Below are positions 1-15,005 of a DNA stretch of 64,000 nucleotides, one piece after another. The DNA is taken from positions 36,505-100,504 of the forward strand of contig DF237288.1 in NCBI GenBank assembly GCA_000708835.1, written 5' to 3'. Each line of letters opens with the position of its first letter. Within the stretch, counting starts at the first letter, position 1. A model generated the notes under the pieces. It worked only from the letters and a program-made list of their open reading frames with translations, had not been told where the DNA came from and did no database searches. Source of the DNA: Klebsormidium nitens (taxonomy: Eukaryota; Streptophyta; Klebsormidiophyceae; Klebsormidiales; Klebsormidiaceae). The translations under genes and the position numbers were made by a program.

Positions 1-2374
<2,374 letters not shown>

Positions 2375-3585
2375 CTTCGCCCCAGCTCAGGAGGCTCGAA
2401 GCATTCGTCTGCACGAACAGCCTCGGCAACCCAAGAAAAGACAAAGAGCTTCTAGCCCTCCCAAGCAAACTTCTCACTTTGTTCAAACGTTCCAAATGAA
2501 AAGCTGGCTGCTGCGCCCAGGCTCTCACGGTGACATGCCCCACATTATCATATGCTGTGAACTTTGAACATACGGAACTACAACTACCGTACTGCTTTCG
2601 GCGAAAAATAAATAATTATTTGGCCTGCTGAAAATTTTAAATAATTATCCAAGGGCGATAATGGTCGATAACGGTTCTTTTTAGCAGGTAACGTTGGGTC
2701 TGCCGAAAGTTTAAAACGTTTCATAATTAATTATTTTGCGTCGAAGGTGCCGATATTAAAAAGCAGTACGGTAATACAAGTACAACTTCAAACACTCAGG
2801 ACTGCCACAGTGCCACTGACAAAACAGACGACCGACGTCAGTTCTCGAGCTGCTGGCCCGACAAGTGGTCGCCCGAAAATGCTTCGAAGCCTTCGAGAGC
2901 TCACAAGAACGGTAAGCTCTTGACGGTTCAATTAAATGCCACATGTATAGTTTTGGCACAGAAAATCACCGGTTTTGGAGACGTTAGTCCGGTTATCCGA
3001 AACGACAGCCGTTTCGCGGAGCGACCAATCTTGCATTAAAAGTGATCTCCATAGACCTAACAGAGGCATGACACTGACAGTTCGCACCAGACTTCTACAA
3101 GAAACATTTCTTTTGTTTTCTTAATTCACAGAATCCGGTTTATGTAAGACCTCCGTTCGACCTTACCGGTACCATAACCCTCTACCTCTGATTAAACTGC
3201 AGGATCTGTGGAGCTCAGAATATCGAAACCAGAGATTATCGCACCACGTCCGTCAAAAGTTGAATGGTGCGAATGGCAATGAGTCGTCAAACGTCCATGA
3301 CGTCCTCCTCAGCCGTTCAGGTTGAACGTAGACTGGAGACTGAGTCCAGTCTGGCTGGCACAGAGAAGCTTCCAACCCCGTCACTCTCTGATCACCTGTG
3401 TGCAAGTCGGACTGGGTGGCTCAAGTTGCTTGCTAAGGCGTTCCTGCCGCCTGCGCTGTTGGGCAGGTCAGCTACCGTCGGCCAAGACCTGCTGGGACCT
3501 TGTGCTTGCCTCTGCTTGTGTCCGTAGCCGGGGACATCCTTGACTGGTGTATTGCAAGATTTTGCTGCTCAGGCGGAGCGAGGAC
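2375..3585. promoter_or_regulatory. Divergent intergenic region, kinase / ABC1K
   Basis: This 1.2-kb gap separates two head-to-head genes and must hold both promoters. I recognise no TATA box or known operator. It contains the AT-rich inverted-repeat element at 2595-2747. An ATG at 3264 opens a Ser/Thr-rich frame that could splice in phase (donor after 3466, acceptor before 3573) into the ABC1K gene. That would add about 70 residues and is only an alternative first exon. Confidence 0.5.
2595..2747. repeat. AT-rich imperfect inverted-repeat element, MITE-like
   Basis: The left end (from CTTTCGGCGAAAAATAAA at 2595) and the reverse complement of the right end (ending CGAAGG at 2747) align over about 25 bases with a few mismatches. 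The interior is strongly AT-rich, with GATAATGGTCGATAACGG near its middle. There is no coding potential. The size and layout fit a small non-autonomous inverted-repeat transposon, but no clear target-site duplication was identified by eye. Confidence 0.35.
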
Positions 3586-6500
3586 ATGGCAAGGGCCAAA
3601 CTGCTGCCATGCACAGGGTCTGGCACCTTGCTGGGGAGAAGGTTGAAAGTGTTTGCAATGGCCATTGCTGTCTTCTTCGACTACAAGGTATGTTGTTGGC
3701 GCCTCCCTTGCTGGTCTTAAGGCCGTTCTAAGCATTCGCTGCCCTAGCTGCCCCCCCCACCTGTAGCTTTTCTTTGACCCTGCAGTGATCTGCGATGGTG
3801 GCCGTCCCATCCTGTGTCCATGCATGGGCTGCCCTGCCCCCTGACTGGCCTGCCTCTGCTGCGTGCAGCGGCTGCAGCGGCGCAGCAAGTGGATCAAGGA
3901 CAGCGCCAAGGTGGACGCGCTCTACGAGGCAGCCCACGAGCGCAACGCAGCGCGCATCTTCTCCACCATCTGCGCCCTTGAGGGCCTCTGGGTGAGTGCC
4001 ACCACTTGATACTGGACGCGCCGTTCCTCACTGCCTGCCTGCCCCGTCACCTGGACAGAGTGCTCCATGATCAGATCTGAGGATACAATTGACTCATCTT
4101 TGGGCGGCACCCCCCCTTGCGCAGGTGAAGGCTGGGCAGTATCTGTCCTCGCGCGCGGACGTGCTTCCGGAGGCGTACATCAGCAGACTAAAGCTCCTGC
4201 AGGATGCGCTGCCCCCGCGCCCCTTGGAGGAGATTGTAGAGACTGTGGAGGAGGAGCTGGGGGGGAAGGTCCAGGACCTCTTCACATCATTCGATGAGAC
4301 GCCACTGGCCACAGCCTCCATAGCCCAGGTGATTGCCAGACGGCTTGTTGCGGAATTTCTTTAGGTCGTTAATAAAGTGAACTTCGACCAGAAACAGAGC
4401 TCTGGTTGATTTATTATTCCCCACAGTAAGTCTGTCATTTGATTACTGAAAGAGGCTGATAGCACCACCTTTTTCCCTTGTGTTGTACATGGGCAGCTGT
4501 CATGGGCCCGCCTGGAACTTCAACTTACGATGACCAGCTACTCCCAGATTCCTGGAATTTGTCAGTCATGAGCCATCGGTTCATTGCCCAAAACTTTGAA
4601 GGTCCAGAGTTTTACAGCGTCTAAGATGGGCGCTCTTCTCTTTGAAGTTTTCAAGACCGCTGGCCTGCGGTCTGACAGCCCGTCTTGTGTCAGGTGCACC
4701 GCGCGGTGACGCTGGAGGGGCAGCAGGTGGTGGTCAAGGTGCAGCACCGGGGCATCAAGGAGGTCATCCTCCAGGTGTGGCCCCGCCCCTCACCTGCTGT
4801 CACTGCCCTGCTTATTCTGGAATGCCAGCCCTTCGATTGGTACGACTTGGGTGCTTGGGGTGGGTTGCATGTGTTGCTGTGCTTGGCCGTGTGGACCCGT
4901 CTCATGTGCGCTGCAGGTTGTTGAGGGGTTGCCAGTTCTGAGGAAAGCGCGTATCACTTCACTCTGGGTGTGCTCCTGCAGGATCTGTCCAACCTGCGCA
5001 CCATCGTTGAGTGGATAGCCTGGTCGGACCCGCAGTACAACTTCGGGCCCATGATTGATGAATGGTGAGTTGCTGCTGCGTGCATCTTGTCGGCAATCCG
5101 TCAGCCTCTTTCCGTCACATCCTTGTTTCTCAGAGCTTCAACGAAACCTTGAGCATTGTTGTGTCGTTCTGTTTCCGGCAAGGTCTGCTATTGGCGCCAT
5201 TTTCCAGCCATGTTGACGCATGACACCGTTGCTTTTTGGCATTCGAACTTCGGAATGTAGTTCGATGTTTCGGTTTCCCTCTGCAGGTGTGCGGAGGTGC
5301 CCAAGGAGCTCAACTTTGAGGTGGAAGCGGGTAAGCCGCCCCCGTTTCAACTGGGCCCGTCGAGAAAACGGGACCATGCTTACGTGGTATTAGCAGGTCC
5401 TTGAAGGCTGTGCTTGCAGAGGTCGTCTCTCGGTAGTCAGGATGAACCTCCCGGCCAGAGGGGCCAGAGACGTGGCAGCTTGTCTCGCAGTGGTTCGAAG
5501 AAGACGCAAACCAGCCTCAGCGATGCCACAAATGATTGTGCCGCCTACTATCTTCGTGCGCCGCAGCCAATACGGACCGCGTGCGCACCAGCCTGAGCGC
5601 GGATGCCAGCGCTGCGACGCGGGTAGAGGTGCTGCTGCCGGCGGTGGTGCGGGCCACGCAGCGCGTGCTGCTGCTCGAGTTCTTTGACGGGCTGCGGCTC
5701 AACAACCGCGCCGCGCTGGACGCGCACGGGGTGGACCGGCAGCGCCTCGTGGAGGTCATCTGCCGTGCCTATGCGCGGCAGATCTATGTCGACGGCTTCT
5801 TCAACGCAGACCCGCACCCTGGCAACTTCCTAGGTAAGCCTGTTCAGCGAAAACCGTCGCTTTGTCCACCGATGTGTCCTGCAGTCGGCTTGCCTGCAGT
5901 CGCCCCTGGCTCCTCGAGTCTCTCCTCTCTGGCCTGCCTTCTTGCCTTGAGATCGTGCCTCCGATCCTGTGTGGTGCAGTTTCGAAGGTCCCTCCCCACG
6001 CTCCAATCCTGCTCGACTTCGGGCTGACCAAGACTTTGCGCCCGGCCATGAAGGTCGCCCTCGCCAAACAGCTCTTAGCCGCGGCCGAGGTCAGCCCCGC
6101 TGCAGTTCGCCCTGTCTCCTGTAGGACCCACCATGCTTTCTCGACTGTTTACAGCATGTGTGAAATCTAGATTGTCAAGTGGAGGCCGGTCCTTTCAGGC
6201 TAGTAAACCCTCCTGGTCTGGGTTGATCAGGCGCACTCTTTCTCTTGCCGAATCTGACTGGGCTTTGCGTGCATTGCAGATGGACATGTCGGCGCTGCTG
6301 AGCTCGTTCGAGGAGATGGGCCTGCGCCTCAACCGCGACATGCCCGAGGAGAGCCTGGCGCTCACCAACTTCTTCTTCCGGAGGGCCGCCCCCGCTCAGG
6401 AGGCCAAGGTCAGCGCACGCCCCTTCCATTGACATGCTGCAGGCCACGTACAACTGCTTCTGTGAAGGAGTCCTCGCAAAGCTCAACTCTGGAAACGTAG

Positions 6501-9500
6501 GGTATGTGCCTCGGTTCAGATGTGTAAGCCGGGCATGAACGAGCGGATGCTAAGCCCATAGTTCGGTTGCGTGGCCGCTCGCAGGCCGAATTCGAGAAGT
6601 GGCGGCAGGAGCGCGAGGAGGAGCAGAAGCGCGCGGCCGACGAGGACAAGGGCCTGCGCAGGAACCCGGTTAGCCTGCCCCGCCCCGTCCTTGCCAGGGC
6701 GGCCAGCACGGCCGCTGACGTCTGCAACATGTCAAGCCAGCTGCAGCACACGGTCATTCATATGTTAACTTGTCGCTTTCCAACTGTCCCATGCCTCGCG
6801 TCTTGTGTGGCCTCCTCGCACAACCTTTGAGTCTCCCGAATTCAGGGATGACGAGTCCGACACGAAAGCCTGGTCGAGCACGGCTCTTTGCACGCGTGGC
6901 AAGGATGCGTCCCGCTGGCTGACGGTGTCCCGGCCCTTCTGTCGCAGGTGGACGCGTTCCCGGCGGATGCCGTCTTTTTCATCCGCGTTCTCAATCTGCT
7001 ACGAGGTACAGCGTCAAGCCTCGCCCTTCTTCATGTGCAGTGCGAAGCCACCACCCACCGCGGTCAACCTGTCATGTCTTGTATAGACCGTCGTTCCGGT
7101 CGCTTTCGTTCGCGCTGCTTATTCTGGAAGCGTGTTGAGTGAAAGCAGCGAGAGTGTATTAGCAGGCAACGGATAAAACTACCTTTCCTACAGCGTTTCT
7201 TCCACGGACACAGGCATCACCCTCCAAATTTCGGAGGTCCTCTGCTCTCTCCGTCCTTTTGCTGGGCGCATGCCGACTTTGCTGACGGCGGGCTGGGCTG
7301 TCGGGTGCAGGCTTGTCGAGCAGCCTGGACACGCGCATCGAGTACCTCGAGGTGATGCGCCCCTTTGCGGAGGCCACGCTGTCCAGGTAGCCCACCGCAA
7401 AACCCACATATTTGCATCACACTCAGTTGAACATCTTCAGCGCCAGCCCTGACCACGTTTTGAAATCCAGTCTAAATCAGCAGCCCAGTGCGCTTCGTCG
7501 TGCGTACCCCTCTTACTCTCTGCACGGTGCACAGTGCTCCTTTGTCGATCTCTGAGCTGCTCCTCTCCCTCTGTGCCGCAGCGAGCTGCAGTCTGCGGCC
7601 GGCCCTTCGGCCCCCTCGTTCGTGCTGGCCACCCCTGTTCGCAGCGTTGTGGACGAGCGCGTACGCGCGCTGCTCACCCAGCTGGCGCAGGGCGGCAATC
7701 TGCAGGGCATCCAGGTTAGTCGCTGCTGCGCTGCGAGCGTCCGGCCCACTGATTATCGGCCGGACTGCCTTTGCGCCACACTGCCTTGCTGCCTGGCTCC
7801 GTTGTATGGCTTGGCTTGGTTGCTTGTGCTGTAATTGACTGAGAGTATACCGATCTCTGTTCTGCCCAAGGTGACGGTTTTGGTGCTTCGTTCAGGGAAG
7901 GGCTGCAGGTAGGTGTTGAAAGAAGTTTGCGTTTTGGGGGTAGCGGGAACGGTTGCGAATGTTTAAATGGGGCGTGGGAAGCTGGATGGAGATGGTGTGG
8001 CACGCCGCCACGGTTTCTTCTTCCTTCACCGCCTGTGCTGCTTTCCCCCCAGTCCTCTGCCTGACCGGGTGCCGCTGTGCAGGTGTGCGTGTACCACCGG
8101 GGCGCGGTGGTGGTGGACTGCGCGGGGGGCCGCCTGGGCCGGTACGATCCTCGGCCCGTGCAGCTGGACTCGCTCTTCCCCTGCTTCTCCGTCACCAAGG
8201 GCGTCACCGCCGGCCTCCTGCACTGGCTGCACGACAAGGGGTGAGCGCCACACGATCGTTGAACCGGGCGGCTGTTAAAAGTAGACAAAGTGTGTTTGCG
8301 TTTCCCTAGTGCCCCTTGCATGGCGAGGCTTGGTTGCGAGGAGGCACCGCGAGCGGTCTCCGCCCTCGCTCACAATGCTTTGGTCTACATCACGGGGAAC
8401 AGAACGTGGAGAGGCAGTGCGCGTATCCCGTGGCTGCCTCCACTGACTCGGCCGCCTGTCTGACGCCCCGCTCGTGCTGGTGCAGCAAGCTGCCGTTCGA
8501 CGCGCTGGTGGGCAGCGTGTGGCCCGGCTTCGCCAAGAACGGCAAGGAGACTACCACCGTGAGTGCTATTATCCGCTCAGGCAGCGACGGCACTGTCAAA
8601 ACTCCGCCTTAAAGGCTTCTACGTTCCTAGCAGAGAATAGACCTTTTAAAAAACTCAACACTCTCTATCGAAGCCCTCCCCATGCCAATGCCCGAGCCTG
8701 CCGTTTCTCTGTTCTGCTGGTTGCCCCTGCCCGCTGACCCGTGGCTGCTCCAGGTGGCCCATCTGGCGACCCACCGTGCGGGCCTGCCGCACGCGGGGAC
8801 CAAGGACGTGGTGGCCAACCCCACCGTGGTGCGCGACTGGCAGAGCATGCTGCGCCTCATGGAGGAAGCGTGGCCCGAGACGCCGCCCGGCACGAACCAG
8901 ATGTACCATTGTGAGGCATCCTCGCAGGATCGAGGCGTTGCTGTCGTTCGGACTACTTTTCCATTGCAGCAAATTGCCACCAAGAGGCCCTTCAACTTGC
9001 TTCTTGCTTATACCCTGGGCCCCCAGTGTACTGCTTTTGACAAGCTGGGCCCGCACACAGGATCTTAGAACCTTTGGTGGCTTGTTTGGATCTCCTTGCA
9101 AGGACGTGTCCTGCGGTGCTCGTTGTAGCGCTATACGTCCTGCATCTCCATGCTCGTCTCCTCCTTCCAGTTGGCCGCTTTCGTCTGCTGAAGAGGATGT
9201 GGAGTAATCCAAGTATGCTGTGCTGAGGTCCGGTCCCAAATTGGCCGCAGATTTGAGCTTTGGCTGGCTGGCGGGCGGCCTGATCGAGGCCGCTGCGGGC
9301 CACTCGTACGGGCGGCTGCTGCAGGCCGTGTTCGCCACCCCGCTCGGCCTGGACGGCGAATTCTACGTGGGCATACCTCCAGGTCAGCAGCGCACTGACA
9401 GGGTCTTCTTCTGTAAATGCCGCAACCAATAGCCGTCGCACATTTGCGGGGTGGGCAGCCCTGTTCGGGGCGTCATTCCAGCACCCACCCCCAGGGCCCT

Positions 9501-10657
9501 GGATCGAATACAAAAGCGGGCACTGATCCGGCGATCATTTTATCGAAGACCAAAGGTCGTGTACGTTCCGGATAGCTTTGCTTGCTTCAGCTTTGCAAAA
9601 CAAGCAAGACGAGTTTTCGCTTGTCTGAGGATACGAGCGTGTTGTGTTTGCTTCGGCGCAACAAGACTTGCAAGAGCTCCCAAGCTTTATATGGTGAACT
9701 TCGGTACCAGTGAACTCCGCTTGTCTTCGCCCTCCCGCAGGTGTTGAGACCCGCCTGGCCAGCTTAAGTATGGACCGCCCGACCCCCGGAACGGCGTTGG
9801 CCACCGCGCTGGCCACCCGTCAGAGTGTAACACCACAACCCGGGGCAGCCGCTTCAAGCAGCCCGGCAGGGGACGCCCCCGTGCCCGTGGTCGAGCCGCC
9901 GGGTCCGACCTCCGAGGTGGGTGACGCAGGCCCAGGCAGCTCTGCTGACGTGGCAGCGGGGGTGGGGCCGGGGGGCAGCAGCTCAATCGGAAACGTAGGA
10001 AACCTGGCGGCGCTTCCGCTGGTGTTTAACAACCTGTTCGTGCGCCGAGCGTGCATCCCGTCCGCCAACGGGCACTTCTCTGCGCGGGCGCTAGCGCGCT
10101 TCTATGCATCCATGGCGCGAGCGGGGGCCATTCCGCCAGCACACCCCGGCTGGGATCGCTCCACTGAAACGCCCCAAAAAGCGGCCGAGAAAGGAGGGGA
10201 CAAAAGTCGGCCGGGGCTGTTCCGGAGAGGTGTGAAGAAGGGCAGTGTTGCGGAGGAGACGCCCGCCCCCATTGACGTGGCGCTGAGCAGCGACGGGCGG
10301 TTGTTCGATCGGCCGGCCGAGCAGGTATTTGCGGGCATCACCGGGGTGGGGCCGTACGCCCCGCTGGTGCCGCCTGAGTCGCACTGGGGCCTGGCCTTCG
10401 GCCGCTTCTTCCTCCCGGGCGTCAGCGCGGCCGACCAGAGTGGCGGGCGCGTGATCGCATTCGGGCACAGCGGCATGGGCGGCTCCACCGCCTTCTGCGA
10501 CCCGGAGCACGACTTCGCGATCGCGGTGACCATCAATAAGATGACGGTCGCGCACAACGAGACCAAGGCCGTGGTCCGCCTCGTGTGCGAGCAGCTGGGC
10601 GTGCCCGTCCCGGCCAGCTTCCTGCTGCAGCCACCGCCGGAAGCACAGGCCACGTAG
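3586..10657 (+). CDS. ABC1/UbiB-family atypical kinase fused to a class-C beta-lactamase-like domain
   Basis: Eighteen exons join in phase to 976 residues: 3586-3687, 3869-3991, 4125-4328, 4694-4774, 4982-5064, 5287-5330, 5567-5833, 5980-6089, 6280-6408, 6585-6668, 6948-7005, 7311-7386, 7582-7714, 8083-8240, 8486-8558, 8754-8910, 9251-9382, 9741-10657. The N-terminal half is an ABC1/ADCK kinase-like domain with KAGQ (77-80), ATASIAQVH, VVVK (Lys158), DPHPGN (294-299) and DFG (314-316). The C-terminal half is a serine-hydrolase fold with SVTK (534-537, the SxxK motif), Tyr626/Tyr628 at the YxN position and HSG (914-916, the KTG position). The same architecture exists in plants (Arabidopsis At5g24810, from memory). 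ABC1 proteins act on quinone or lipid metabolism in mitochondria and plastids; what the hydrolase does is unknown. The start is chosen because its short lead into the FDYK segment matches the plant protein. The last exon carries a Pro/Gly/Ser-rich insert. Confidence 0.93.
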
Positions 10658-12813
10658 AAGGGGGGGGAGCGGAGCGCCGCTTTGTCCTGCATGTGCCGGC
10701 GGCAGAGGGTCCTGCTCAGGACAGGTTTCAAGGACCGCTTAAGACCGTTCGTAGAAAGGTGCGGTTACTGTTGAAGCAGACAGAGTTGTTCACCAACTTG
10801 TATCATACATATATGCTTGCATTGGGCAAATTATTTTCAGCAGGATTGACTACTTCCGGAAAGATTTCTTCGGTTGAAACCGCTATTTTTATCAACGAAA
10901 CTGCAACCTAAGATTTGGCACGGACACTGCTTATGCACATAGTCGATCACGAAAACTACTCGTTTGTCTCGGTTTCTACTTTCGACGATTTCGATCGACC
11001 TTCTGGCACGCGCTGCTCATCAGATGAGCATGTCGACTCCGGGATTTGCTAAGCCATGGTGAGAAATGTTAAATTGGACATAAATTGTATTGCTTCCTTG
11101 CAAGTGTGAGATTGAGAAATGTTGTGGCCTCTAAATTATTTACCTCTACTTACACTACTTGTATGCTCTTCGACCTCGCGGGCCATGCCATACCTGTGGT
11201 CATTCGATATTTCACCAGTCCACATAATATTCGAACCCGCACGTCAGTCAGCCTATAAGCGCGGCTTGGAGTGGGATCAAATGGATTCCTGCCTGCATGC
11301 AATGCAATGTTAAGCAGGTCGACCTGTTCGACTTACGAAGTGTTACAAAGAGTGCTATGGATAACCATGAATTCGGACGTGTATGTTGACGAGGAGACGC
11401 AGATTTAATTCATTCGCACCACCTACATATATGTCACCTGTATATTGAGATTGAGGCGCATAAAGTAGCAACCTCCGACCACATGCATAAATTCAAATCG
11501 GCCAACAACCATGTGACAGCTAGACTACGTCCGGGCCGGATCGGTGAGCGTCGCAGTTGCAATCTGGCCGCCGGAAGCCAGGTTAGTGCGAAGCACTTAA
11601 CATCTGGTCAGGTTCTTGATCGAGAGTGCCGAAGTCGCTGCGCCCTGAATCACCAGGCTTCTAGTTCACAAAGAGTCAGGACGGTACTGGGGGAATGCAG
11701 AACCAGAGCCTCCGAGGTTTGGTTCAGCATGAAGGTGTAAAGGACCGAGCGTGTAAACCAGGGTCGTCTGTTGAGTGCTGTAGCAAGCGATCAGGGTGCA
11801 AGCATTCCAATTATTCGGATGGGCCCCATCTCAATTCGAGCGTTGAGTGCAGACAAGATCTTGCGTGCTGACGAGAAACTTCTAGTTCGTGCTTCTGGAT
11901 CTTATCCGAGGTTCGCAGTTGGTTGATGAAGTAAAGAACAGCGTTTGGTGCCAATTGCGTCTGCACAATTTGATACACAGCTCGCGAAACTTTTCAGCTC
12001 GAAAAGACAACCGACGACCACACCAACCACAGAAACCCCTCTCCAGTGGGCAAAACACACATTGATGACCATGGCTGGATGAGCGGTTTGATCGTGACTT
12101 GCATCGATTGATTCAGGAGGACCAAACAACACAGGCAAACTTTGATGCAATCTGTTCCATGTTCCTGCAGCTGAACGGCTGCTTGCCCACTGGTGGCATA
12201 AGAGCGGGCACTGCAGCTGGTGGTCTAAAATCTACAAAGATTCAACTCCAAACCCGTAGAGTTTTGGGTCTGAGCAAGCAGCCATTAAGGGGTGGGCAAG
12301 GGCTGGTCAGGGTGACTTTTACACGCAAATATCTCCTAACCCTCTCTTAATCGTACGATTGAACTCCTCGCTATAACAACCGAGGACCACGTCATTGCGC
12401 TCGGAACGACCATCAGGTGCAATCGCAACCGTTCAGAAAGGGCAGCTTCGTATCTGGCGGTGCGGAACAATGGTTCCGTCATTTGGGTAAGGTTCGGTCT
12501 CCCCTGTGTGCGATCCCTGTGTGCGATCGGTGACGAATCTCTACATAATGCCCGCCATTTGATTGGCCGGCTCAAGTTTGTAAGTTAGTCTGTACCAATG
12601 GACAATGCTGCAAGGTTGAGCTCGGGTCGAACGGGCCACAGCGCCTGAAGGACGACGCTTACTTTTTCACTGCCAAGCTACGAATGTCAGGGGAGGAAGA
12701 GGATTGCAAGAAGGAGAACGAAACGTGATGTCACACTTGGGGATATCTCTAGAAACGTAACATTCAGTCAGTTGCTGAAGCGCTGCTTCTGAGCACTGCC
12801 AAGGCGCGAAATA
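10658..12813. other. Intergenic, no gene seen
   Basis: About 2.1 kb of comparatively AT-rich DNA between two same-strand genes. Only short ORFs without splice support or family resemblance occur. It should contain the ABC1K 3' UTR and the promoter of the coiled-coil gene. No clear TGTAA lies close to the ABC1K stop. Confidence 0.5.
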
Positions 12814-14847
12814 ATGGAAGACTCTCTTCTTCGTGTGTTGTCTTCACCGAGTCAGCTAAAGGAGGAATGCGAACAATTTCTGACAAAGGTAAGACGTCTA
12901 CATCTGTGCTCTTTAAAATGATCTGCTCATCATCAAAGGAAGGGATGCTCCTATGGTGTTCGAAACGGGCATTAATTCACTTCTCTCCACCTCCAGAAAA
13001 AATCCAAGTACCTTCGTCTGACAGATATGTATGTTTTGATTGCATATTGAAGCTTGTCAACAAATTCGGTTTGCAGGAAACAGTATTTCAAGAGGAGAGA
13101 GGAGTTGGCCTGGTAAACTTTCTGAAAACGATCGTCCGTGCCGCGTTTGCAAACAGTGTTGCGACCTCTAATGTCGCAAGGGAGGTCCTTGGACGTCAAC
13201 GGGAGCTAAGAGGCGGAGTTACAGCTCTAAAATCAGACATGCAGGAGATGCTCGATCATCAGGTTTCCGAAGCCTCCAGAGATTATAGGAGGATCCTCAA
13301 AATCGTCTCTGAAGCCTCGAACATGCAAGAACGAAGGGAAGAAAGCCTACGCCAAGAAAATGCAGCCTTGAGGTTCACGATTGAGGGCAAGGAATTGCAA
13401 ATCAAGCAACTGCATGAAGCGATGAACCAACTGAAAATAGAAGCAGCGCAGGGTTCAACTGCTCTATCAAATTTGCGGCTTGAGAAGCTGCAATTGCTGG
13501 AGCGCGCCGAGGCATTCGAACGGCTCTTGGAAGAAAGGTCTCAAAACTTGGTAGACACAACGTTTAGGTTCGAGCAGCAAGGAATCAAAGATCAGTTGGA
13601 TATTTCCAGACTTGAAAACGATCTACGGGATGGGAAGCAGAGATCAGCTTTCTTGCGGGGAAAGTTGCGGTCAGGAGCTGAAGAGCTGGAAAGCGTTGGC
13701 AGACGCTTGAGGAGGCTTGAAGCAACTCTGCAAGGTCTTGTCGTGGTCCTAAAATGGCAGGCAGATGCCACGCAACAAAAGTCATGCAGAGCAAGGGAGC
13801 TGGAGAACAACATCGACCAACTCTCCTTGGCCCTTCATCAGAAACTGGAGGATGAGGCTGAAAAGAATCAGAAGGTGCTTGTACTGCAACAAGAGCAACA
13901 ACAAGAGCTGCAAAACCAAAAGTGCAGATTGACGAACCTAGAGGAGAGCATGCAGCTTGTCGAGGAGTCTCACAGGACAACAAGAGCAAACCTTAATCTG
14001 AAACAAGCACAGCTGTTGTTGAATCTCACAAAGCTTGAGGAAGCAGAAAAGCTGATCAAAAGCAAAGACATCGAGTCAAACAAGGTTCACTCAGAGCTCA
14101 GAGAGACACAAGAGAAGTTAGATCTGGTGACGCTGCAATCTGAGAGGAAAATCAGCGAATGCGAAAATCATGCAGAGGTTTGCAACAACTTGAGACGAGG
14201 AAAGAATCCAAAAGGAGCCGATGAGATTGCCTGGACGTCCAAACCCAAAGAAGTAGAGCTTGACACCTCCTTATCAAAACTCTTCGAATCAGCGAACGGA
14301 GACGAGACCGCAAGCAGATCTTCACAGTGGGGGACGGAAGCAATGAATGAAGACAACACTTTGGCGGTCTGCATTGCTGATCTCAGCAGCACATGCAAAG
14401 CCGAAAGTTCGAAGCCAACGGTTGAATCCTACGCTGACTCGCCTATAAAGAAGGTGAATACTGTCCCAAAAGGTCTTAGCGCTTGGATCGACGAAGATTG
14501 CGACGTTCTTACAGTTACTCCGGCCGACGACGAAGATTCGCAAAGTGACGTGTGGCTAGAGTTCGATGCTGCCAGGTAAGTTTGTGCTTTTTGATTGTTA
14601 GTGTACTTCTCTCGTGGTCGATATATCCAGCTTCACTGGTAAGTCCTGACAAGGAAGATTGTCATTGAGAAGCGAAACCGGCAATTAGAACCATAATATC
14701 AATACTATCGTTATCGAGATAGTATCGTTGACGATGTTGCCGTGCCTGTTGTGCAGGAACGCATCCAAGAGGGGCTTCACTGCTGAAAAGCATTTCTGGA
14801 CAGGTGCTTCAGGCCCGCCCTACAAGAAACTGCGGTCGTGCAACTGA
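12814..14847 (+). CDS. Coiled-coil protein of unknown function
   Basis: Three exons join in phase: 12814-12888, 13077-14575 and 14757-14847, giving 554 residues. The 1.5-kb middle exon codes for long Gln/Glu/Leu/Lys-rich heptad-like helices (roughly residues 60-430, for example QENAALRFTIEGKELQIKQL). An acidic, Ser-rich segment follows, and then a short basic, aromatic tail (RNASKRGFTAEKHFW to KKLRSCN) on the last exon. The strong GTAAGT donor just after the AGG codon shows that the stop read there in the genomic frame lies in an intron. If the first intron were retained, an ATG at 12867 would read continuously into the same frame; the spliced ATG at 12814 is preferred because it uses a clean GTAAGA/TTTGCAG pair in phase 0. 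I recognise no family. Structural roles in spindle, cilium, synapsis or Golgi tethering are all possible. Its base composition looks less GC-rich than its neighbours', and it has few introns. Confidence 0.7.
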
Positions 14848-15000
14848 TTGTGACTCTGGCTTCCAGCCTCCACGGGCAATGAAGAGCGGCTTTAGATCTG
14901 GCCAAGCGGCCCGCACTTGAGAATTGGTTGAGATAGCACCACATACAACCAATGAAGTACGTCGAATGGGTGAGTAGATTCATATTATCTTTGCCACCAC

Positions 15001-15005
15001 TGTAA
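15001..15005 (+). terminator. TGTAA polyadenylation element, coiled-coil gene
   Basis: TGTAA lies 154 bases after the stop codon at 14847. This pentamer is the usual poly(A) signal of green algae. It is a short motif, so a chance match is possible. Confidence 0.4.

Noticed and set aside
3264..3466. Upstream Ser/Thr-rich first exon for the ABC1K gene
   Set aside because: It would splice in phase, but related plant proteins begin close to the FDYK segment, so it is kept only as an alternative.
7716..8321. 201-codon minus-strand ORF in the ABC1K gene
   Set aside because: It covers introns and an exon of the opposite strand and looks random in composition.
12867..14579. Single unspliced ORF of 570 codons
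   Set aside because: The stop lies in a strong GTAAGT donor, and the first 70 codons cross a GTAAGA...TTTGCAG intron; the three-exon model is better.
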